A DNA stretch of 64,000 bases from Luethyella okanaganae (lineage in GTDB: Bacteria > Actinomycetota > Actinomycetes > Actinomycetales > Microbacteriaceae). The stretch is from positions 496,001 to 560,000 of the forward strand of contig NZ_JBHSTP010000003.1 in assembly GCF_042660285.1 (NCBI RefSeq), in the 5' to 3' direction. Shown piece by piece: positions 7,440-14,691 of the stretch (its first letter is position 1; the number at the start of each line of letters is the position of its first letter). A model generated the notes under the pieces. That model did no database searches, was not told the origin of the DNA, and worked only from the letters and a program-made list of their open reading frames with translations. The translations under genes and the position numbers were made by a program.

Positions 7440-8525
7440 ATGGCACGCACAGCACGCCGACGCCCGCCTCTGTTCGTCACCGCTATCGCCGGACTCAGCG
7501 CGGCCGTGTTCCTGCTCGCCGGCTGTTCGGCCGGTGGAGGCGGGAGCGACGGCGGTTCGACTGACAAGGTCCATGTCACGCTCATCACAAAGGATCCAGA
7601 CAACCACTTCTGGACCGCAATGGTCGACGGTGCTACGAAGGCCGCCGAAGACAACAATGTGGACCTCACTGTCGCGGCAGGCAAGGACCAGACCGACGCG
7701 GACGGTCAGATCCGCGCGATCGAAGATGCGATCGCGCGTGGCGACAACGCGATCCTCATCGCCAACAACGGCCCAGCCGTCGACGATGCGATCACGAAGG
7801 CCCGCGATGCCGGTCTGCTCGTCATCGCGCTCGACACGCCGACCGACCCGCTCTCGCTCGTCGACGCCACCATGGCATCAGACAACTTCCACGCGGGCGA
7901 GCTCATCGGCCAGTGGACGGCGGGCGCCCTCGGAGGCAAGAAGGCCACGATCGCTTTGCTCGACCTGTTCGGCGACAAGATCGTCTCCATCGATCATCAG
8001 CGCGATCAGGGCTTCGTGACGGGCATGGGCATCGATCCTGCGAACGACCAGGTCAACGGCGATGAGGCCGCCAGGGGCACCTACTCAGCCGGCGACTACG
8101 AGATCGTCTGCAACCAGGCCACCAACGGCGCCGAGGACGGCGGACGCTCCGCCATGGAGAACTGCCTCTCGGCGAACCCCGGCATCAACGTCGTCTACTC
8201 GGCCAACGAGACATCGGGCGTCGGCGCCGTGGCCGCACTCAAGGCTGCAGGCATCACAGACGCTCTCGTCGTGTCGATCGACGGCAGCTGCAGCGGCATC
8301 CAGTCTGTGGTGGACGGCCAGTTCGGCGCTGTCGCGCAGCAGTACCCGAGCAAGATGGGTCAGCTGGGCGTCGAAGCCGTCATCAAGTGGGTTGCGGACG
8401 GCAGCGTCCCGCAGCCAGAAGCCGGCCTCGACTTCATCGACACGGGAATCACACTCGTGACCGACAAGCCGGTCACAGGGCTCGACAGCATCGATTCCGC
8501 CAAGGGACTCGAGCTCTGCTGGTAA
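7440..8525 (+). CDS. frcB: Sugar ABC transporter substrate-binding lipoprotein (FrcB-like)
   Basis: 361 residues from ATG at 7440 (the frame is open further upstream, but a lipoprotein signal and AAAGGAG fix this start). The signal VFLLAGCSAGGG contains the lipobox LAGC. The mature part is a periplasmic-binding-protein-like type 1 fold of the ribose/fructose class: VTLITKDPDNHFWTAMVDGA, an ILIANNGPAVDDAI loop, VIALDTPTDP and CNQATNGAEDGGRSAMENC resembling FrcB proteins. It captures a sugar outside the cell for the permease and ATPase encoded next. The symbol is by resemblance only; ribose, psicose or a nucleoside could be the true ligand. Confidence 0.9.
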   Translation: MARTARRRPPLFVTAIAGLSAAVFLLAGCSAGGGGSDGGSTDKVHVTLITKDPDNHFWTAMVDGATKAAEDNNVDLTVAAGKDQTDADGQIRAIEDAIARGDNAILIANNGPAVDDAITKARDAGLLVIALDTPTDPLSLVDATMASDNFHAGELIGQWTAGALGGKKATIALLDLFGDKIVSIDHQRDQGFVTGMGIDPANDQVNGDEAARGTYSAGDYEIVCNQATNGAEDGGRSAMENCLSANPGINVVYSANETSGVGAVAALKAAGITDALVVSIDGSCSGIQSVVDGQFGAVAQQYPSKMGQLGVEAVIKWVADGSVPQPEAGLDFIDTGITLVTDKPVTGLDSIDSAKGLELCW

Positions 8526-8564
8526 GCCTGAGAGAGGCAAGCCCGAGATACGGAGGCAAGCACG

Positions 8565-9602
8565 ATGACGACCACCACGCACGAGCAACTGACGGCTGCT
8601 GAGGCATTCCGTTCGCGACCTTTGACAGCGGTGCAGCGCATCCAACGCGTGCTGCACCGACACCCCGCGATCAGCCCGCTCATCGTGCTGATCGGAGCGG
8701 TCATCGTGTTCGGCCTGGTGAACGAGAGGTTCTGGCAGCCTTCGAACCTCTCGCTGATCCTGCAGCAGGTGGCGATCGTCGGCGCGCTCGCCGTGGGGCA
8801 GACCCTCATCATCCTGACCGCCGGCATCGATCTGTCCGTCGGCGCGATCATGATCTTCGTCACGATGGTGATGGGAACCCTGGCAGGCCAGTACGGTCTG
8901 CCAGGGTGGCTCGCCTTCCTCGTCGGCATCGCCGTGGGCGCCCTCGCGGGACTCATCAACGGGGTGCTCGTGGCACAGGTCAAACTGCCGCCGTTCATCG
9001 TCACCCTCGGTACCCTCGGTATCTTCACGGCTCTCGCACTGCTGATGAGCGGAGGACGTTCGATTCGCGGCGACGTGCTCGGGCCTTTCCTCACCTGGAC
9101 GGCCACCTCGTTCTCGGTCGGGCCGTTCCAGCTCACGGTCGGCGTCGTGATCGTCATCCTGCTGTACCTGGTCGGCGGTTTCGTGTTGTCTCAGACAGCC
9201 TGGGGGCGCCACGTCTACGCGGTCGGAGACGATGCGGACGCCGCACGCCTCGCGGGGATCAGCACCAAGCGCGTGCTGCTGAGCGTGTATGTCGTCGGCG
9301 GCATCATCTTCGCCCTCTCCGCCTGGGTGCTCATCGGGCGGGTCGGGGCGGCCACGACCAACTCCGCCGTCGACGCCAACCTCGACTCGATCACCGCCGT
9401 CGTGATCGGCGGCATCAGCCTCTTCGGCGGTCGCGGCCGGCTGCTCGGGACGCTGCTCGGCGCGATCATCGTCGGCGTGTTCCGCAACGGACTCGCCCTC
9501 GCACGGGTTGACGTGCTGTATCAGACGCTTGCGATCGGCATCCTCATCATCGCAGCGGTGAGCCTCGATCAATGGATTCGACGGACGGGAGCCAAGCGAT
9601 GA
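8565..9602 (+). CDS. frcC: Sugar ABC transporter permease (FrcC/RbsC-like)
   Basis: 345 residues, about 8-10 hydrophobic segments. It has the family motifs GQTLIILTAGIDLSVGAIM near residue 85, the GNP-less loop VYAVGDDADAARLAGI and a C-terminal GRGRLLGTLLGAIIVG. The gene starts at ATG 8565 with GGAGG upstream. It forms the membrane channel of the sugar importer; the ATPase gene overlaps its stop by ATGA, showing tight coupling. Confidence 0.94.
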   Translation: MTTTTHEQLTAAEAFRSRPLTAVQRIQRVLHRHPAISPLIVLIGAVIVFGLVNERFWQPSNLSLILQQVAIVGALAVGQTLIILTAGIDLSVGAIMIFVTMVMGTLAGQYGLPGWLAFLVGIAVGALAGLINGVLVAQVKLPPFIVTLGTLGIFTALALLMSGGRSIRGDVLGPFLTWTATSFSVGPFQLTVGVVIVILLYLVGGFVLSQTAWGRHVYAVGDDADAARLAGISTKRVLLSVYVVGGIIFALSAWVLIGRVGAATTNSAVDANLDSITAVVIGGISLFGGRGRLLGTLLGAIIVGVFRNGLALARVDVLYQTLAIGILIIAAVSLDQWIRRTGAKR

Positions 9603-10390
9603 CCGAAACGCTCGCCCCGGTCCTCTCGGCCCGCGGACTCGTCAAGACCTACGGCGCCGTCGTCGCGATCGACGGCATCGACCTCGACCTCTATCCCGGT
9701 GAGGTCCTCGCCATCATCGGTGACAACGGTGCCGGCAAGTCGACACTCGTCAAGTGCATCACGGGCGCGGAGTCGCCCGATGCCGGAACGATCTCGGTGG
9801 ATGGCCAGGAGGTGCATTTCCACCGCCCCCAGGACGCGCAGGCCGCCGGCATCGAGACCGTGTATCAGACGCTGTCGCTCGCCCCCGCGCTCGACATCCC
9901 GTCGAACCTGTTCCTCGGCCGGGAGCAGCGGCGGCGCGGCTTTCTCGGCACGGTGCTGCGCATGCTCGACCACAAGGCGATGCGCGAGCAGGCGCAGAAA
10001 CGGATCGACGAGCTCGGCATCCGCACCCTGCAAGACATCACTCAGGTCGTCGAGACCCTCTCGGGCGGGCAGCGCCAATCGGTCGCCGTGGCCCGCGCCG
10101 TCGCGTTCGGCAACCGCGTCGTGGTGCTCGACGAGCCGACCGCCGCGCTCGGCGTGCGTGAGACGGCGCAGGTGCTCGACATCATCCGCCGGCTGCGCGA
10201 TCGCGGCCTCGGTGTGATCCTGGTCAGCCACAACATGCCGGACGTGTTCGAGGTAGCCGACCGCATCCATATCCAGCGTCTCGGACGCCGCGTGGCCGTC
10301 GTCACTCCGAGGAGCCACACGCCGGCCGAGGCCGTCGCCATCATGACCGGGGCCGTCGTCGCCCCGTCGACGGAGGCGTCCGCACGATGA
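9599..10390 (+). CDS. frcA: Sugar ABC transporter ATP-binding protein (FrcA-like)
   Basis: 263 residues from ATG at 9599, which overlaps the permease stop; an upstream ATG at 9572 is in frame but lies inside the permease gene. Walker A is GDNGAGKSTL, the signature LSGGQRQSVAVARAV, Walker B VVVLDEPTAALG, and the H-loop VSHNMPDVFEV. There is one nucleotide-binding domain, as in FrcA, rather than the duplicated RbsA/XylG form. It powers uptake through the adjacent permease. The stop overlaps the nucleoside hydrolase start (ATGA). Confidence 0.95.
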   Translation: MTETLAPVLSARGLVKTYGAVVAIDGIDLDLYPGEVLAIIGDNGAGKSTLVKCITGAESPDAGTISVDGQEVHFHRPQDAQAAGIETVYQTLSLAPALDIPSNLFLGREQRRRGFLGTVLRMLDHKAMREQAQKRIDELGIRTLQDITQVVETLSGGQRQSVAVARAVAFGNRVVVLDEPTAALGVRETAQVLDIIRRLRDRGLGVILVSHNMPDVFEVADRIHIQRLGRRVAVVTPRSHTPAEAVAIMTGAVVAPSTEASAR

Positions 10391-11418
10391 CGCTCGCGAC
10401 CATCCTGCCGGTGCCGACCATCGCCGCACCCCGCAAGATCATCATCGACACCGATCCCGGCGTCGGCATCCCCGGAACCGACGCCGACGACCCGATCGCG
10501 CTGCTCCTGGCCATCGCAGACCCGCGAATCGAGTTGCTCGGTGTCACGACGGTCTTCGGCAACTGCCCGCCCGAGCTCGGTGCGCGCGGTGCGAAGGCGG
10601 TGCTGGAGGCGGTCGGGTGCGACGTGCCGGTCTCGGTGGGAATGGGCACCCGGCTGACCGGCGATCTGCCCGGACGGCTGCCCATGATGTACGCCGGTGA
10701 ACGCGGCAGGCCCGGACGCATCGAGCTGCCGAGCCTCGGCGACTCGATCACCGGGATGCACGCGGCCGACTTCCTCATCGAGACGGTGCACGCGCACCCG
10801 GGGGAGGTCACGGTCGTCGCGATCGGCCCGCAGACCAACATCGCCCTCGCCTTGTTGAAAGACCCGTCGATCCGGGACGAGATCGCGTCGATCGTGTTCA
10901 TGGGCGGAGCCCTCGGAATCGATCCCCGGTATGGTCGTGGCAACGTGACCCCGGTCGCCGAGTGCAACATCTGGTACGACGCGCCCGCCGCCGACCTGGT
11001 CTTCCGGTCGGGCATCGACCTCACCATGGTGAGCCTCGACGTGACGAATCCCGCAAAGGGGGTCGTGCTGCCAGAGGAGACCATCCGCAGATTCGATCCG
11101 ACCGCGGCGGGGGCAGAGGGGATACTGTCGGCGATCTGCGAGACCTACCTCGACGCGCCGATGTTCGAATGGGCGCATGGCTGCGTGCTCTACGATCCGC
11201 TCGCCATGGCTGTCGCGGTCGACCCGGCTCTCGGCCGCTTCGAGACGATGAGCGTCGGCGTCGAGACCGGCGGCACCTACAGCATGGGCCAGACCGTCAC
11301 CGTGCGTGACGCGGAGCCGAACCTACGTGCTCTCGTCGACGTCGACGGCCGGGCCGTGGTCGGCGACATCGTGCGCACCATCCTGCCTCACCTCGCCATC
11401 GAAGAAGGAGCCTCATGA
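10387..11418 (+). CDS. Inosine/uridine-preferring nucleoside hydrolase family protein
   Basis: 343 residues. The calcium-binding N-terminal motif is present in the extended form IIIDTDPGVGIPGTDADDPIA; VTVVAIGPQTNIALAL and AECNIWYDAPAADLV match the family's phosphate/ribose-pocket motifs. Enzymes of this fold hydrolyse the N-glycosidic bond of nucleosides. The loop normally reading HDP reads LYDPLAMA here, so the usual active-site His is Tyr. That could mean altered specificity rather than loss of activity, because all Asp ligands are kept. Its place inside a fructose-type sugar operon is unusual: it overlaps both the importer ATPase and the 3-epimerase. Confidence 0.88.
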   Translation: MTLATILPVPTIAAPRKIIIDTDPGVGIPGTDADDPIALLLAIADPRIELLGVTTVFGNCPPELGARGAKAVLEAVGCDVPVSVGMGTRLTGDLPGRLPMMYAGERGRPGRIELPSLGDSITGMHAADFLIETVHAHPGEVTVVAIGPQTNIALALLKDPSIRDEIASIVFMGGALGIDPRYGRGNVTPVAECNIWYDAPAADLVFRSGIDLTMVSLDVTNPAKGVVLPEETIRRFDPTAAGAEGILSAICETYLDAPMFEWAHGCVLYDPLAMAVAVDPALGRFETMSVGVETGGTYSMGQTVTVRDAEPNLRALVDVDGRAVVGDIVRTILPHLAIEEGAS

Positions 11419-12302
11419 CGACCTCCGCCCCCCGTAACCCGCTCGGCGTGCACGCTCTCGTCTGGGCCGGCAACACGTCTCACGCCGAGGTCGAGCGCGC
11501 TGTCGAGCGCACGGTCGCGCACGGCTTCGATCTGCTCGAGTTGTCTCTGCACGACCTCGACGGCTTGGACATCGCCCACGCCCGCGCCCGGCTCGACCAG
11601 GCGGGCATCGAGGTGGTCTGCTCCAGGGGCCTGGCCTTCTCGGCCGATGTGTCGAGTGAGGACCTCGCCGTGGTCGCGCGTGGCGCGGAGCTGCTGCACC
11701 GCTCGCTCGTGGCGACGTCGCAGCTCGGCGGCGGCGTGTTCACGGGCGCCTTGTATTCTGCGCTCGGCAAATACGGCCACCCGCTGTCCGCTGCGGGGCG
11801 CGCGAACGCGGTCGGCGTCATCCGGGAGCTGGCGAAGGAGGCGAGAGGGCTCGGCGTCACGCTCGGTCTCGAGATCTGCAATCGCTATGAGACGAATGTC
11901 GTCAACACCGCGCGCGAGGCTCTCATGCTCGCCGACGACATCGGTGAGGACAACGTGATGATCCACCTCGACACCTACCACATGAACATCGAGGAGGACG
12001 ATTTCGTGCGCCCGGTGCTCGACGTCGGCGACCGCCTCGGGTACGTTCACATCGGTGAGAACCATCGCGGATACCTCGGCCAGGGGCACCTCGACCTCAC
12101 GGGGTTCTTCCACGCCCTCGGCACCGTCGGCTACGCCGGACCGGTCACCTTCGAATCGTTCTCGTCGACGGTCGTCGCCGCAGGCCTCTCCCAAGACCTC
12201 GCCATCTGGCGTGACCTCTGGAACGACGGCGACGATCTCGCCGCGCATGCTCACGCCTTCATGGCCAATCACCTCGCTGTGAACGCTTCGGCGCATGTCT
12301 GA
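11415..12302 (+). CDS. Ketose 3-epimerase-like TIM-barrel protein (tagatose/psicose 3-epimerase family)
   Basis: 295 residues. It has the sugar phosphate isomerase/epimerase fold with the metal-site signatures of D-tagatose/D-psicose 3-epimerases: LGLEICNRYETNVVNT (catalytic Glu), MIHLDTYHMNIEE (metal Asp and His), VHIGENHRGYLGQGHLD and VTFESFS (second Glu). The expected reaction is C3 epimerisation of a ketohexose, for example D-psicose (allulose) to D-fructose. This fits the FrcB-like importer and sugar kinase in the same operon. The substrate cannot be fixed from sequence. It overlaps the hydrolase stop by ATGA and the kinase start by 8 bp. Confidence 0.88.
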   Translation: MTTSAPRNPLGVHALVWAGNTSHAEVERAVERTVAHGFDLLELSLHDLDGLDIAHARARLDQAGIEVVCSRGLAFSADVSSEDLAVVARGAELLHRSLVATSQLGGGVFTGALYSALGKYGHPLSAAGRANAVGVIRELAKEARGLGVTLGLEICNRYETNVVNTAREALMLADDIGEDNVMIHLDTYHMNIEEDDFVRPVLDVGDRLGYVHIGENHRGYLGQGHLDLTGFFHALGTVGYAGPVTFESFSSTVVAAGLSQDLAIWRDLWNDGDDLAAHAHAFMANHLAVNASAHV

Positions 12303-12954
12303 TGGACTCCGCGCGCGGCTGACCGCTCTGCTGGAGCCGGGCGAGCGCGTCATTCTGGGGATCACCGGATGCCCGGGCTCTGGCAAGTCGACGCTCGCGG
12401 AGTGGGTGTTGCGACAGGCCGGCGCCCAGACGCAGGTTGCATGGGTGCCGATGGATGGCTACCACCTCGCAGACAGCGAGCTCGACAGACTCGGGCTGCG
12501 CGGCAGCAAAGGCGCCATCGACACCTTCGATGCCTACGGCTATCTCGCGACGCTCCGACGTATTCGTTCGGAACGCGCGAACATCGTCTACGCGCCCGAG
12601 TTCGACCGCGAGATCGAGCAGCCCATCGCCGGGGGGATGGCCGTGACGCCGGCGGATCGGCTCATCGTGACGGAGGGCAACTACCTGCTCGACGCGTCGC
12701 CGCCGTGGCCGGATGTGCGCGCAGAGCTCGACGAGGTCTGGTATTGCGAGGTGTCCGACGAACTGCGACGCGAGCGCCTCGTCGCCCGGCACGTGCGATT
12801 CGGCAAGACGCCCGATCAGGCGCGCCGCTGGGTCGACGAGGTGGACGAGGCCAACGCCGGCCGGATCGTCGCCAGCCGCGACAGGGCCGACCTCATCGTC
12901 CCGACCGACACCTTCGACCTGCTGCCATCCGACCCCTGGAGACCCGGTTCATGA
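12295..12954 (+). CDS. P-loop nucleoside/sugar kinase family protein (FrcK-like)
   Basis: 219 residues. Walker A is GITGCPGSGKSTLAEWV near residue 22; VPMDGYHLADSELDRLGL and the APEFDREIEQPIAG strand follow the uridine kinase/pantothenate kinase-like family often annotated as nucleoside/nucleotide kinase and found as FrcK beside FrcBCA transporters. It probably phosphorylates the imported or epimerised ketose, or the released sugar. A VARHVRFGKTPDQARRWV lid region carries the arginines expected to hold the triphosphate. It overlaps the epimerase by 8 bp and the glycosidase by ATGA. Confidence 0.87.
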   Translation: MSDGLRARLTALLEPGERVILGITGCPGSGKSTLAEWVLRQAGAQTQVAWVPMDGYHLADSELDRLGLRGSKGAIDTFDAYGYLATLRRIRSERANIVYAPEFDREIEQPIAGGMAVTPADRLIVTEGNYLLDASPPWPDVRAELDEVWYCEVSDELRRERLVARHVRFGKTPDQARRWVDEVDEANAGRIVASRDRADLIVPTDTFDLLPSDPWRPGS

Positions 12955-14411
12955 CCATCTTCCGACGCCCAGCCAACGCCGCCGCGGGCGACGCCATTCC
13001 GTTCGAGCACGACGGAGAGGTCCACCTCTTCTATCTCTCCTCGCCGGCAGGCACTCTCGACTACCCCGAACGAGTCCGCACCACGTGGCAACACGCGCGC
13101 TCGCGTGACCTGCTTCGATGGGAAGAGCTTCCCCCTGCCGTCGAGCCGGGAGAGGTCGACGCCTATGACGGCGGCGGCATCTGGACCGGCTCTGTCGTGG
13201 AGCATGACGGCACGTTCTACCTGTTCTACACGGGGCACCACGTCGCTGCCGCGAACCCGCAGACGATCTGCCTGGCCACCAGCACCGATCTGGTGACGTT
13301 CCAGAAGCACCCGGCCAACCCGCTCGTGCTGCCGGTCGAGGGCTGCGAGCCCGTCGACTGGCGTGACCCCTACGTCTTCTTCAACGAAGACGAGCGGGTC
13401 TGGTGGATGCTGATCGCCGCCCGCCGCTCGGACGGACCGCACTGGTCCAGAGGCTGCATCATGCTCGCGACCTCGCCCGACCTCCTCGCTTGGACGGTGG
13501 AGCCGGAGCCGCTCTATGCACCCGGTACGACGTACTGCCCGGAGTGCCCAGAGCTCTGGCGGGATGACGCCGACCGGTGGCACCTCGTCTACTCCCGCTT
13601 CTCGGAGGAGGCAGGCACGGTCTCGCGCGTCGCCGAGAGTCCCCGCGGGCCGTTTCGCGAGCCGTCCCGGCCCGAGCTCGGTGGCCGGCGCTGGTATGCG
13701 TCAAAGTCGGCGCGTAATCCGACGGGGGACGGCCGCGTCTTCTTCGGGTGGATCCACGACCGGGTCACTGACTCCCGTGGACCTCGCTGGCTGTGGGGAG
13801 GGGACTTCGCCACGCCTCGCATCGTCACCGCGTCCCGAGAGGGCTCTCTCGACGTGCGGCCGGTGACGGTCGAGGTCGGGCCCGCCCTGTTCGCGACGGG
13901 ACGGCTCGAGGGGATCGGTGGCAGCGCGGCGGCCGTCGTCGCGTCGCTCCTGCCTGCTCGGTCGCGCTTGCGACTGCGTTTCGGCGCCTCGGCTGGAACG
14001 TCTGCGGTCGGGGTGTCTTTGCTCACCGACGGGCGTGGTGCCGGGTGGCGTGTGGATATCATGCTCGCCACGGGGGAGGTGCGATTGCGTCGCGAGCCGA
14101 CCCCGCTCGACGACTTCTGGGCCGACCTCACCGGCCGTGCGGCCGAGTACCGTGAGGTCGATGGCGAGTTCGTTGCGCGCGGGCGCCTGCGCGCCCCCAC
14201 CTCCGGGTCGCACCTCGAGCTTCTGCTGGACGGCGACCTTTTCGAGGCGTACCTCGGTGGGGAGGTGGCGTTGACGCATCGGCTCGATGCGGGAGCGAGT
14301 TACGCCGCCACCGTGTTCGTCGTGGACGGCGTTGCAGACTACACGGCGGAGATCGCCGGGCTCGACACGCCCGATCCGCTATATGCAGTTCGAGGCATCC
14401 AATCGACGTAG
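12951..14411 (+). CDS. Clan-J glycosidase, GH32-like (beta-fructosidase fold)
   Basis: 486 residues from ATG at 12951, overlapping the kinase stop; the frame is open further upstream but only within the kinase gene. A five-bladed propeller is suggested by GDAIPFEHDGEVHLFYL, WTGSVVEHDGTFYLFYTGHH, VDWRDPYVFF (the RDP triad motif) and CPECPELWRD (the EC motif with the acid/base Glu). The C-terminal ~170 residues look like the beta-sandwich of GH32 proteins. The classical WMNDPNG nucleophile box is not present; the Asp in GDAIPF is the nearest equivalent, as in the divergent GH32-like subgroup. There is no signal peptide, so it acts in the cytoplasm on an imported fructoside or similar furanoside. 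Confidence 0.85.
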   Translation: MTIFRRPANAAAGDAIPFEHDGEVHLFYLSSPAGTLDYPERVRTTWQHARSRDLLRWEELPPAVEPGEVDAYDGGGIWTGSVVEHDGTFYLFYTGHHVAAANPQTICLATSTDLVTFQKHPANPLVLPVEGCEPVDWRDPYVFFNEDERVWWMLIAARRSDGPHWSRGCIMLATSPDLLAWTVEPEPLYAPGTTYCPECPELWRDDADRWHLVYSRFSEEAGTVSRVAESPRGPFREPSRPELGGRRWYASKSARNPTGDGRVFFGWIHDRVTDSRGPRWLWGGDFATPRIVTASREGSLDVRPVTVEVGPALFATGRLEGIGGSAAAVVASLLPARSRLRLRFGASAGTSAVGVSLLTDGRGAGWRVDIMLATGEVRLRREPTPLDDFWADLTGRAAEYREVDGEFVARGRLRAPTSGSHLELLLDGDLFEAYLGGEVALTHRLDAGASYAATVFVVDGVADYTAEIAGLDTPDPLYAVRGIQST

Positions 14412-14691
14412 AAGAATTCGTCGGCGTGAGCCGTCGATCGACGCGGAGAGGAAGAGGCCCCGGACTGGGGGCAGAAGGTTCCTTTCCATCATCTCGTCTT
14501 CCATTGACGCGCGAGATGCGCGCGGCGTACTGTTTCGCCTGGGTCTTTCAGGATCTTCCGTTCCCGCGGAACTGAGGAAGACTCGTGAACACCATGCGCG
14601 TGTCGGTCTTGAGGTGGCGCGCGAGTTCGGACGGCCTCTGGTCGACCGGCACTGCCAGGCTGGGTAACACCGGATTCCGGAGCTGCATCGC
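14412..14691. other. 280-bp gap before the giant gene, with a hairpin
   Basis: No gene is visible. A two-part hairpin is present at 14554-14581: TCTTCC / GGAAGA outside and GTTCC-CGC-GGAAC inside, with a 3-nt bulge. It may end the sugar operon or be part of the giant gene's leader. I could not identify a convincing promoter by eye. The giant gene has GGAG nine bases before its ATG. Confidence 0.5.
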
